Positions 15,489 through 23,478 of a stretch of DNA of 48,274 nt are shown piece after piece. A program made the position numbers and the translations under genes. Source of the DNA: an uncultured Bacilli bacterium (GTDB taxonomy: Bacteria; Bacillota_I; Bacilli_A; RF39; UBA660); assembly GCA_947629305.1 (NCBI GenBank), contig CANRDD010000003.1:1-48274 (forward strand), read 5' to 3'. Under the pieces are notes generated by a model. The model did not search any database and had not been told where the DNA came from. It worked only from the letters and a program-made list of their open reading frames with translations. Every line of letters starts with the position of its first letter. The stretch's first letter is position 1.

Positions 15489-18290
15489 ATGAATGATAAA
15501 ATTGTTATATTAGGAGCTAGAGAAAATAATTTAAAAAATATTAATTTAGAAATTCCTAAAAATAAATTAGTTGTTATGACAGGAGTATCAGGAAGTGGGA
15601 AAAGTAGTTTAGCTTTTGATACAATTTATGCGGAAGGTCAAAGAAGATATGTGGAAAGTTTGTCTGCTTATGCTAGACAATTTATTGGTGTTTCGGAAAA
15701 ACCTGATGTTGATTCCATTGAAGGCTTAAGTCCATCTATATCCATTGATCAAAAGTCCACGAATAAAAATCCTCGTTCAACGGTTGGAACTATTACCGAA
15801 ATTTATGATTATTTAAGGCTTTTATTTGCAAGAATTGGTACACCTTATTGTCCTCATCATCATATTCCTATTAAAAGTCAAAGTATAGAAGAAATGACTA
15901 ATAAAGTGATGGATTATAAAGGTCAAACTATTAGTATATTAGCACCAATTGTTCATGGGGAAAAAGGAACACATAAAGATTTATTTGATGAATTAAGAAA
16001 AGATGGTTTTTCTAAAGTAAGAGTTAATGGTAAAATATATAGTTTAAATGAAGAAATTAATTTAGAAAAGAATATTAAAGATAATATTGATATAGTTATT
16101 GATAAAGTTAGTGTTGATGATGAAGAAAGAAGTAGAATATTTGAATCAATTGAAACTAGTTGTAAAAAAGCAGATGGGAAAGTTATTATATTAGTTAATG
16201 ATGAAGAAATATTTATGAGTGAAAAATATGCTTGTATTAAATGTAATTATTCTCTTCCGGAGTTAGAACCACGCTTATTTTCTTTTAATGCTCCTTATGG
16301 AGCTTGTCCTGAATGTAAAGGTTTAGGAACAAAATTAAAGATTAGTGAAGATTTACTTATTCCTAATCCTAATAAATCCATCATGGAAGGGGGAATAAAC
16401 TCTGTTAATATGGATTCAATGACCTATTTTACTCAAGTAGAAACTGTTTGCCGAAAATATGGAATTGATCTTCATATGCCAATTAAAGATATTCCTAAGG
16501 ATAAATTAAATATTATTTTATATGGTACAGATGAAATCATGGAATTTAATTATGTAGCTAAAAATGGAAATACTAGAAATACAAAGAATAGTTATGAAGG
16601 AGTTATTCCCACTTTAGAAAGAAGATTCATGGAAACTAAAAGTACTTGGATTAGAGAATGGTTAAACGGCTTTATGGTGGAAAGTGCTTGTCCTGTTTGT
16701 AAAGGAAAAAGACTTCAAGCATCTGTTTTATCTATTTATATTAATGATTTAAATATTATTGATGTAACAGAAATGTCTATTAAAGAAGCTTTAAAATTTT
16801 TTAAAAATTTAAAATTAAATAAAGAACAAGAAAAGGTTAGTGAACTTATTTTAAAAGAAATAATATCTAGGTTAGATTTTTTAAATAATGTTGGTTTATC
16901 ATATCTTACATTAAGTAGAGATGCTGGATCTTTATCTGGAGGAGAAGCCCAAAGAATAAGATTAGCTACCCAAATTGGGAGTCGTTTATCTGGTGTATTA
17001 TATGTTTTAGATGAACCAAGTATTGGTTTACATCAAAAAGATAATGAAAAGTTAATTAATTCTTTGAAAGAAATGCGGGATTTAGGTAATTCTTTAATAG
17101 TTGTTGAACATGATACGGATACCATGCTAGCCGCGGATTATTTAATTGACATAGGTCCTGGAGCAGGTGAATATGGAGGAGAAGTCATGGCCGCGGGAAC
17201 TCCTTTAGAAGTAATGCAAAATCCTAATTCTTTAACAGGAAGATATTTAAGTGGTAAAGAAAAAATAGAAGTTCCAAAGAAAAGAAGAAAAGGTAATGGT
17301 TTAGTAATTAAAATTAAAGGAGCTAAAGAAAATAATTTAAAAAATGTTAATGTAGATATTCCTTTAGGGAAGTTTGTTTGTATTACAGGTGTATCCGGAT
17401 CAGGGAAATCATCTTTAATTAATGAAGTATTATATAAAAATATTGCCAATATGTTATATCGAAGTAAATATGTACCTGGAAAATGTAAAGAAATAATAGG
17501 GTTAGAAAATATTGATAAAGTTATTCAAATTACGCAAGATGCTATTGGAAGAACACCAAGAAGTAATCCAGCAACTTATGTTGGTGTCTTTGATGATATT
17601 CGAGATTTATTCGCGGATATGAAAGAAGCTAAAATGCGGGGATATGATAAAAGTCGTTTTTCCTTTAATGTTAAAGGGGGAAGATGTGAAGCTTGTTGGG
17701 GAGATGGTGTGAAAAAAATTGAAATGCATTTCCTAGCGGATGTATATGTACCTTGTGATGTATGTAAAGGAAAAAGATATAATAAAGAAACATTAGAAGT
17801 AAAATATAAAGGAAAAAATATTAGTGAAGTATTAGATATGCGTGTTAGTGAAGCTATTGAATTTTTTCAAAATGTTCCTAAAATATATAATAAATTAAAA
17901 GTTATGATGGATGTTGGTTTATCATATATTAAACTAGGACAACCAGCACCAGCTTTATCAGGTGGAGAAGCAGGGAGAGTTAAACTAGCTAAAGAATTAC
18001 AAAAAAAAGCAACTGGTAAATCATTATTTATATTAGATGAACCGACGACTGGTTTACATACTGATGATATTAAAAAATTATTAGTTATTTTAAATAGAAT
18101 TGTCGATAATGGTGATACCGTTATTGTTATTGAACATAATTTAGATGTTATTAAAGTTGCGGATTATATCATTGATCTAGGTCCGGATGGAGGTGTTGAT
18201 GGAGGTAAGGTTATTGCAACAGGTACTCCTGAACAGGTTGCCAAATCCCCTAATTCTTATACAGGTGAATTTTTAAAGAAAATTATCTAA
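15489..18290 (+). CDS. uvrA: UvrA, excinuclease ABC subunit A
   Basis: The damage-recognition ATPase of nucleotide excision repair, which loads UvrB. About 933 residues, the usual length. There are two ABC modules: Walker A GVSGSGKSS in both halves, ABC signature LSGGEAQRI in the first and LSGGEAGRV in the second, and Walker B LDEPS and LDEPT. Zinc-binding CxxC pairs occur at CIKC...CPEC and CEAC...CDVC. The frame opens upstream at GTG 15468, but the SD AAGGA (15474-15478) is 10 nt before ATG 15489, which gives the expected N-terminus MNDKIVILGARENN; ATG 15483 is an alternative. It is transcribed alone between two terminators. uvrB is not adjacent. Confidence 0.97.
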   Translation: MNDKIVILGARENNLKNINLEIPKNKLVVMTGVSGSGKSSLAFDTIYAEGQRRYVESLSAYARQFIGVSEKPDVDSIEGLSPSISIDQKSTNKNPRSTVGTITEIYDYLRLLFARIGTPYCPHHHIPIKSQSIEEMTNKVMDYKGQTISILAPIVHGEKGTHKDLFDELRKDGFSKVRVNGKIYSLNEEINLEKNIKDNIDIVIDKVSVDDEERSRIFESIETSCKKADGKVIILVNDEEIFMSEKYACIKCNYSLPELEPRLFSFNAPYGACPECKGLGTKLKISEDLLIPNPNKSIMEGGINSVNMDSMTYFTQVETVCRKYGIDLHMPIKDIPKDKLNIILYGTDEIMEFNYVAKNGNTRNTKNSYEGVIPTLERRFMETKSTWIREWLNGFMVESACPVCKGKRLQASVLSIYINDLNIIDVTEMSIKEALKFFKNLKLNKEQEKVSELILKEIISRLDFLNNVGLSYLTLSRDAGSLSGGEAQRIRLATQIGSRLSGVLYVLDEPSIGLHQKDNEKLINSLKEMRDLGNSLIVVEHDTDTMLAADYLIDIGPGAGEYGGEVMAAGTPLEVMQNPNSLTGRYLSGKEKIEVPKKRRKGNGLVIKIKGAKENNLKNVNVDIPLGKFVCITGVSGSGKSSLINEVLYKNIANMLYRSKYVPGKCKEIIGLENIDKVIQITQDAIGRTPRSNPATYVGVFDDIRDLFADMKEAKMRGYDKSRFSFNVKGGRCEACWGDGVKKIEMHFLADVYVPCDVCKGKRYNKETLEVKYKGKNISEVLDMRVSEAIEFFQNVPKIYNKLKVMMDVGLSYIKLGQPAPALSGGEAGRVKLAKELQKKATGKSLFILDEPTTGLHTDDIKKLLVILNRIVDNGDTVIVIEHNLDVIKVADYIIDLGPDGGVDGGKVIATGTPEQVAKSPNSYTGEFLKKII

Positions 18291-18315
18291 TGACTATAGT
18301 TACTACTCAGCCATA

Positions 18316-18351
18316 AATAACAGATAGATTAAAGTCTACTGTTATTTTTAT
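18316..18351 (+). terminator. uvrA terminator
   Basis: AATAACAG with inner TAGA pairs with TCTA then CTGTTATT, followed by TTTTA. Confidence 0.75.
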
Positions 18352-18385
18352 ATAAAATTTTATTAAATTTATAATACCAATATTA

Positions 18386-18414
18386 TTGACATATACTATA
18401 TAAAATAATAAAAT
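18386..18414 (+). promoter_or_regulatory. Promoter of the Panacea toxin-antitoxin pair
   Basis: TTGACA (18386-18391), 17-nt spacer, TAAAAT (18409-18414), about 70 nt before the antitoxin start. Confidence 0.6.
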
Positions 18415-18482
18415 ATATTACACATATCTTGAAGAATTGTTTAAATAATTGTATTATTAAGATAATAAGAGGAGATGGTGAT

Positions 18483-18950
18483 ATGAAGAATACTTTAACA
18501 ATTTTTGATGTAGCTAATTTTTTTCTTAAAATTGTTGATAGGGATTCAGGAAGTACAATAACTCCTTTGAAACTACAAAAAATATTATATTATGCTCAAG
18601 GTTATCATTTAGCATATTATGACAAAGAATTATTTTCGGAAGATTTTCAAGCTTGGGCACATGGCCCTGCGAATGAAGAAATTTATGATAAGTATAAAGA
18701 ATATGGTTTTAATTCTATACCAAGTCCTTCTGAAGAAATTCCGGAAATAGAAGATTCATTATGTGACTTCTTAAATGATATTTGGCAAACGTTTGGCATT
18801 TATGATGGTAAATATTTAGAAGAACAAACTCATAAAGAAAAACCATGGATTGATGCAAGAAAAGGTTATGCTCCAGGCGAAATATGTCACGAAATTATTT
18901 CCAAAGAAAGTATGAAAGAATTTTTTAAAACAGTAATTTATGAAGCATAA
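18483..18950 (+). CDS. Panacea-domain (DUF4065, SocA/GepA-like) antitoxin
   Basis: A 155-residue protein with the Panacea/DUF4065 signature: TPLKLQKILYYAQGYHLAYY near residues 25-45, then FQAWAHGPANEEIYDKYKEYG, and a C-terminal EEQTHKEKPWIDAR. This domain is known as a versatile antitoxin that pairs with many unrelated toxins (PanAT systems, SocA). The frame is open further upstream, but ATG 18483 has a GGAG site 8 nt upstream and starts at the family's N-terminus (MKNTLTIFDVANFFL). It overlaps the next gene by 11 nt, the typical arrangement for antitoxin-toxin coupling. Confidence 0.87.
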   Translation: MKNTLTIFDVANFFLKIVDRDSGSTITPLKLQKILYYAQGYHLAYYDKELFSEDFQAWAHGPANEEIYDKYKEYGFNSIPSPSEEIPEIEDSLCDFLNDIWQTFGIYDGKYLEEQTHKEKPWIDARKGYAPGEICHEIISKESMKEFFKTVIYEA

Positions 18951-19314
18951 TTTTGGCCAAAAGAGTAGTTTTAATTATAAATTAATTCATGAAAATAATG
19001 ACGATAAAACAGGAATTTTAAAATTTTCAAAATGTGATGAAAAATATCCTCTTTGTAATTTACAAAAAGAAGAATTAAAAGAATTTATATTTTTTGCAAA
19101 AAAATTTGAAAGTTTGCCTTGGAAAAGTATAAAAACTTATAAAAGTTTTAAATTTGAAAATATACCAGAAATTTTAAAACCAAGCAATATAGAAAAAGAT
19201 ATAACTTTAAGCTCTTTAAGAGCATCGGAAAAATTTAGAATAATTGGCTATAGGCAAGAAGATTATTTTTATATAGTTTGGTTTGATAGAAATCATTTAA
19301 CTTATAAAGGATAA
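18940..19314 (+). CDS. Probable toxin partner of the Panacea antitoxin
   Basis: A 124-residue small basic protein that starts inside the antitoxin's last codons. The C-terminal part reads TLSSLRASEKFRIIGYRQEDYFYIVWFDRNHLTY, a beta-rich pattern (FRIIGYR ... FYIVWFDRNH) found in small proteins that accompany antitoxins, with a conserved W-F-D-x-N-H. The N-terminal half is Lys/Phe-rich and unremarkable. The toxin role is inferred from the overlap with a Panacea gene; the target is not evident. No terminator is visible between it and the next gene. Confidence 0.65.
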   Translation: MKHNFGQKSSFNYKLIHENNDDKTGILKFSKCDEKYPLCNLQKEELKEFIFFAKKFESLPWKSIKTYKSFKFENIPEILKPSNIEKDITLSSLRASEKFRIIGYRQEDYFYIVWFDRNHLTYKG

Positions 19315-19415
19315 TTTAAAAATATTTATATTCTAATGGAAGAAGAAAGATTAAAAGCAAAGATCTAACTGCTAAGGATAATATTAATAGTAAGAAAATT
19401 ATCTAACAAAAGTTC

Positions 19416-19444
19416 TTGGTATTTTTCCTAATTTGTGATATTAT
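19416..19444 (+). promoter_or_regulatory. Promoter of the acidic membrane protein
   Basis: TTGGTA (19416-19421), 17-nt spacer, TATTAT (19439-19444). Confidence 0.5.
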
Positions 19445-19469
19445 TTTAATAGTAAAGGGTGCGTGAAAT

Positions 19470-19970
19470 GTGATGAGTGATGAACCTATTTTTAAAGAAG
19501 AAAAAGAAAAATTAATTTTTGCTCATACGAAGGAAGAGCCAAATGAAGTTAAAGAAGAAAAAGAAAGTAAACCTATTAGTGTTGATTTAGCTTCTTTGAT
19601 GCCAGATGAAGATTTAGAAAAAATAAATCCAGATATAAAGGAAAAAGATAATAATAAAGATATTATAGAAGAAAAAGTATCTGATGAAAAGGATAATAGT
19701 AAAGATATTATAGAAGAAAAAAAAGAAGAAGTATCTATTGAAAAAGATGATAATGAAGATACTATAAAAGAAGAAAAAGATATTAAGATTATTGAAGAAA
19801 AAAAGGATTTTAAAGAAAAAAAAGAAGAAAAGATAAAATTATCAACTATGATAGGCACTATTGTTTTAACTGGTTTAGTTATTTTTATCTTTGCTTATAC
19901 TATATGTAATTTTTATGTTGGTTTTAAATATAGAAATAGTGATAATAATGTAACAGAAACTAATAAATAG
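19470..19970 (+). CDS. Acidic low-complexity protein with a C-terminal membrane helix
   Basis: A 166-residue protein with no recognisable family. Residues ~1-130 are dominated by Glu, Lys and Asp in imperfect repeats of KDNxKDIIEEKxxE, likely coiled or disordered and cytosolic. Residues ~134-155 form one transmembrane helix (IGTIVLTGLVIFIFAYTICNF), followed by a short tail. The start is GTG 19470 with AAAGGG 10 nt upstream; ATG 19473 is possible. Its 3' end overlaps the converging yolD-like gene by 11 nt, so the two mRNAs are antisense at their ends. A tail-anchored scaffold is one guess only. Confidence 0.6.
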   Translation: MMSDEPIFKEEKEKLIFAHTKEEPNEVKEEKESKPISVDLASLMPDEDLEKINPDIKEKDNNKDIIEEKVSDEKDNSKDIIEEKKEEVSIEKDDNEDTIKEEKDIKIIEEKKDFKEKKEEKIKLSTMIGTIVLTGLVIFIFAYTICNFYVGFKYRNSDNNVTETNK

Positions 19971-20268
19971 ATAATATTTGTTTAAAGAATATTTTGGTAT
20001 CATTAAAATAGATCATTTTGGTTATTTGATCTATTTTTTTAATTTTTCCTTTTAAAAAATTAATATAACCATCTTTATAAAATTTTAAAATTACTAATTC
20101 TTGGGAATAATAAGCTTCAATTATTTTTTCTTCTATTTCTTTTATTTCTTCATCAGATAAAATAGGTTTTTCTACCTTTTCTTTTTCTTTTCTTAAATTT
20201 TCCATTATTTTTTGACTAGATATAACGGAATTAAAAGGTTGCCATTTAATAATACCTCGATCTTTCAT
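19960..20268 (-). CDS. YolD-like protein
   Basis: A 102-residue protein of the YolD-like family: the N-terminal DRGIIKWQPFNSV motif, followed by a helical charged region and a C-terminal beta-rich part (LVILKFYKDGYINFLKGKIKKID). In Bacillus and relatives these small proteins are encoded next to Y-family polymerases and are thought to act in the SOS response in a UmuD-like accessory role. It overlaps the polymerase gene by 4 nt (ATGA), so they are translated together. Confidence 0.87.
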   Translation of the reverse strand: MKDRGIIKWQPFNSVISSQKIMENLRKEKEKVEKPILSDEEIKEIEEKIIEAYYSQELVILKFYKDGYINFLKGKIKKIDQITKMIYFNDTKIFFKQILSIY

Positions 20269-21515
20269 GCATCATGACCTCCAATTTTTTTATTTCTTTC
20301 TATTGCGGTTGAATCAGGTAAAAGATTAGATGCTTTAATTAAACTATTAAAACCAAATTTACCTTTAATATCATCAATAGCTGAATTTATTTTAATATTT
20401 TGTTTTATTTCTTCACTAGTTTCAAATAAATTAAGTTGAACACCAGTTTTAGTTACTAAACCTCCACAGGAAATACTTACTTTTCTAATAGGTAAAAATT
20501 CATAATAACGATCAAATATATAAAAACATTCTTGGGTTATTTCTTGACTAGAATCAGTAGGATTATCTAATTTTAAAGAATGATAAAAACCTCCACTTAT
20601 ATCTTTAGAATAACTAATACCTAAGCCAATAATAGTTGTTTGTTTATTATTTTGTCTAAGACGATAAGTAATAGTATCAACCATTTCCCGAATAATTAAT
20701 TTAATATTATTTTCATTATAATCTTTAAATAAAACTTGGGAATGACTAAAAGATTTATCTTTAGGTAATTGTTTATAATCACTAATAATACTTTCATCTA
20801 TTCCATGCGCATGATTCCATAGTTCTTCACCCATAATACCAAATTTACTTTTTAATTTATTAACATCATATAAAGCTAAATCTTTAATACTATAAATATT
20901 TAAATTATTTAAATTTTTTTCCATTCTTGGGCCTATTCCCCACATTTTAGATAATGGGGTAAGAGGCCATAGCTTTGTTTCTACATCTTGATAAGTCCAT
21001 TTAGCAATCCCATTTTTATATTTTTTAGCTTCTGTATCCATGGCAACTTTAGCTAATAACATATTAGGACCAATGCCACAGGTGGCTGTTAAACCAGTTT
21101 TTATTTCAATTGTCTTTAAAATCTCTAAAGCTATTTCATAATCACTTTTTTTATACATTTTTAAATAGTTAGTTAAATCTAAAAAACATTCATCAATAGA
21201 ATAAATATGTAAATCTTCCATAGCAACATAATCTAAATAAATATTAACTACTTCTTGACTTTTTTTAATATAAAGACTCATTCGGGGAGGAACTATTTGG
21301 TATTTAATATGAGGAGGTATTTCATATAATCTGGTTCGTGATTTAATTCCTTTATTCTTTAAATAAGGGGTAATAGCTAAAGTTATAGCTCCTTGACCTT
21401 GCCTTGGATTAGCTACCACCAAAGGGGTGGTGAAGGGATCTATTTTTCGTTCAACACATTCACATGAAGCAAAAAAACTTTTTAAATCAATACATAAGAT
21501 ATGTCTATTTTGCAT
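20265..21515 (-). CDS. Y-family DNA polymerase (DinB/UmuC/UvrX-like)
   Basis: A 416-residue translesion polymerase. The palm motifs are CIDLKSFFASCEC at the N-terminus (first catalytic Asp, steric-gate region) and YSIDECFLDLT near residue 105 (catalytic Asp-Glu). The thumb HhH region is PLSKMWGIGPRMEKNLNNLNI. The little-finger domain ends with a conserved SCGGL. With its YolD partner it resembles the UvrX/YqjW branch of Bacillus rather than DinB proper. Minus-strand promoter TTGTCA-17-TATAAT lies upstream, with a degenerate LexA-like site between promoter and start, which would fit SOS control. Confidence 0.92.
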   Translation of the reverse strand: MQNRHILCIDLKSFFASCECVERKIDPFTTPLVVANPRQGQGAITLAITPYLKNKGIKSRTRLYEIPPHIKYQIVPPRMSLYIKKSQEVVNIYLDYVAMEDLHIYSIDECFLDLTNYLKMYKKSDYEIALEILKTIEIKTGLTATCGIGPNMLLAKVAMDTEAKKYKNGIAKWTYQDVETKLWPLTPLSKMWGIGPRMEKNLNNLNIYSIKDLALYDVNKLKSKFGIMGEELWNHAHGIDESIISDYKQLPKDKSFSHSQVLFKDYNENNIKLIIREMVDTITYRLRQNNKQTTIIGLGISYSKDISGGFYHSLKLDNPTDSSQEITQECFYIFDRYYEFLPIRKVSISCGGLVTKTGVQLNLFETSEEIKQNIKINSAIDDIKGKFGFNSLIKASNLLPDSTAIERNKKIGGHDA

Positions 21516-21525
21516 ATTATCCCTC

Positions 21526-21539
21526 CAAACATTTGTTTT
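21526..21539. promoter_or_regulatory. Possible degenerate LexA/DinR box upstream of the Y-family polymerase
   Basis: CAAACATTTGTTTT resembles the Bacillus DinR box CGAACNNNNGTTCG (11 of 14 positions counting the spacer as free). It sits between the minus-strand promoter and the SD GGAGGG of the polymerase gene. Confidence 0.35.
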
Positions 21540-21552
21540 AATAAAACTATTA

Positions 21553-21577
21553 TATCGTAAAGTTAATGTTTTGACAA
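21553..21577 (-). promoter_or_regulatory. Promoter of the Y-family polymerase and yolD-like operon
   Basis: On the minus strand, TTGTCA, a 17-nt spacer and TATAAT precede the polymerase start by about 35 nt. The -35 overlaps a plus-strand TTGACA that could serve lgt. Confidence 0.6.
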
Positions 21578-21652
21578 TTCCTTTTTTTGGTAAATATGTA
21601 TAGATTTATGAACAATAATTTATTATAATAATAGAGTAAAGGATGGATGAAG

Positions 21653-22459
21653 ATGAATGATGTTTTAGTAACTATTGGTAAATTAGAAATAAAATGGTAT
21701 GCAGCATTAATACTAGTAGGAGCATTACTTGGAATATTAATGATTTTAAAAGAAGGAAATCGTTATAGAATATCCAAAGATTTTTTATTTAATTTATCAT
21801 TTTGGACAATTATATTTGGTATAATTGGCGCAAGAGTATATTATGTGTTATTTAATTTAGAATATTATCAAAATTTTGCTGATGTTTTTAAAATATGGGA
21901 AGGGGGACTTGCTATTCATGGAGGAATTATCGCTGGTTTAATAACTCTTATTATCTATTGTAAGAAATATAATGCCCGCATCTTAAGAATTACCGATTTA
22001 GTTGCCCCAGCTTTATTACTTGCTCAAGCCATAGGTAGATGGGGAAACTTCTTTAATATGGAAGCTCATGGGGCTGCGACAACAATCGAACATTTACAAA
22101 ATTTACATATTCCAGAGTTTATTATTGAAGGAATGAAAATAGATGGTATTTATTATGAACCAACCTTTTTATATGAATCTTTATGGTGTTTATTAGGTTT
22201 AATTATTATTTTAATTATTCGGAGATTAAAATATACGAAGGTAAGTCAAATAACCGCGGTATACTTAATGTGGTATGGTTTAGGGCGTTTTATTATTGAA
22301 GGAATGCGCACAGATTCTTTAATGCTTGGAGGCTTTAAAATGGCCCAAATAGTATCCGTTGTGATGATAGTTGTTGGTTTATTTATAATTTTAATTACCA
22401 GTCGTAAAGGAAGATATGAAGATTTATATAATGCTGATGAAGAAAATATTCGTTTTTAA
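21653..22459 (+). CDS. lgt: Prolipoprotein diacylglyceryl transferase
   Basis: Transfers diacylglycerol from phosphatidylglycerol to the Cys of prolipoproteins in the cytoplasmic membrane. 268 residues with about seven membrane helices. Lgt motifs: GARVYYVLFNLEYY, WEGGLAIHGGIIAG (conserved His) and the signature GRWGNFFNMEAHG, plus YGLGRFIIEGMRTDSL near the C-terminus. The frame opens at ATG 21647, but AAAGGA is 9 nt before ATG 21653, giving MNDVLVTIG. It is followed by a clear terminator, so it is probably monocistronic. The only lipoprotein-pathway gene in the window. Confidence 0.95.
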   Translation: MNDVLVTIGKLEIKWYAALILVGALLGILMILKEGNRYRISKDFLFNLSFWTIIFGIIGARVYYVLFNLEYYQNFADVFKIWEGGLAIHGGIIAGLITLIIYCKKYNARILRITDLVAPALLLAQAIGRWGNFFNMEAHGAATTIEHLQNLHIPEFIIEGMKIDGIYYEPTFLYESLWCLLGLIIILIIRRLKYTKVSQITAVYLMWYGLGRFIIEGMRTDSLMLGGFKMAQIVSVVMIVVGLFIILITSRKGRYEDLYNADEENIRF

Positions 22460-22484
22460 AAAGTAGCTAGTTCTACTTTTTTTG
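22458..22484 (+). terminator. lgt terminator
   Basis: AAAAGTAG, 6-nt loop, CTACTTTTTTT directly after the stop. Confidence 0.85.
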
Positions 22485-22535
22485 TTTAATTTAAGTAATT
22501 TATTTCCATACTAAAAAAAGAAAAGAGGTTATATT

Positions 22536-23414
22536 ATGTATGATATTATTATCGTTGGTATGGGGATAAGTGGAATCACGGCAGCTATATTTGCTAAAAG
22601 AAGAAATATGAAAGTATTATTATTAGATAAAAAATATCCTGGGGGTTTACTTAATAATATTGATACAATTAGTAATTATCCAGGTTTAATTGCTATAAGT
22701 GGACCTGATTTTGCCCAAATATTATTAAAACAAATTCAAGCTTTAGATATAGAATATAAATTAGAAGAAGTTATATCATTAGATTTAAAGAAAGAAATAA
22801 AAATAGTTAAAACAAAAAGTAAAGAATATCAAGCTAAGAAAGTAATATTAGCTTTAGGAAGAAAACCTAAGTATTTAGGTTTAGATAATGAATTAGATTA
22901 TTTAGGAAGAGGAGTTGCTACATCAGCTTTAAAAGAAGCTAAAAGTTATCAAGATAAAGTTATTGCTGTTGTGGGAACAGGAAATAGTGCTTTACAAGAA
23001 ACTTTATATTTAACTAAATATGCTAAGAAAATATATTTACTTAATCGGAGGGATGCTTTTCGGGGAGAAGAAAAATTAGTAGATGAAGTAAAAAAGAATG
23101 AAAAAATAGAAATTATATATAATGTTACTTTAAAGAAAATTAATGAAGAAAATAAAAAAATAAATAGTATAAAGTTAAGTAATGAACAAAATATTAAAGT
23201 AGAAGGAATATTTGTTTATATAGGATATAGACCTGATACTAATCTTGTAAAAGAATATAAAATATTAGATAGTAATAATTATATAAAAGTTGATTATAAT
23301 TATGAAACAAGTATTAAAGATGTTTATGCTATTGGTGATTGTATACCTAAAGATGTTTTTTTACTTATAACTGCTGCGAGTGATGGAGCTAAAGTTATCT
23401 ATCGGATGAAATAA
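22536..23414 (+). CDS. Thioredoxin-reductase-like flavoprotein lacking the redox-active CxxC
   Basis: A 292-residue FAD/NAD(P)-dependent oxidoreductase of the TrxR fold. The FAD GxGxxG is GMGISGITAA at the N-terminus, NAD(P)-binding GTGNSALQE lies near residue 148, and the C-terminal FAD motif is YAIGDC. Where thioredoxin reductases carry CATCDG before the NADPH domain, this protein reads GRGVATSALKEA with no Cys, so it cannot reduce thioredoxin in the usual way. Cys-less members of this fold include ferredoxin/flavodoxin-NAD(P) reductases (YumC type), although those are usually longer (~330). It lies 64 nt upstream of the ferredoxin-linked nifJ, which fits an electron-transfer role. The annotation trxB would be misleading. 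Confidence 0.85.
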   Translation: MYDIIIVGMGISGITAAIFAKRRNMKVLLLDKKYPGGLLNNIDTISNYPGLIAISGPDFAQILLKQIQALDIEYKLEEVISLDLKKEIKIVKTKSKEYQAKKVILALGRKPKYLGLDNELDYLGRGVATSALKEAKSYQDKVIAVVGTGNSALQETLYLTKYAKKIYLLNRRDAFRGEEKLVDEVKKNEKIEIIYNVTLKKINEENKKINSIKLSNEQNIKVEGIFVYIGYRPDTNLVKEYKILDSNNYIKVDYNYETSIKDVYAIGDCIPKDVFLLITAASDGAKVIYRMK

Positions 23415-23478
23415 ATTATATCTTTAAAAAGTAACTATTTTATTTTATAATATTATCATAGGTAAAGGAATGATAAAT

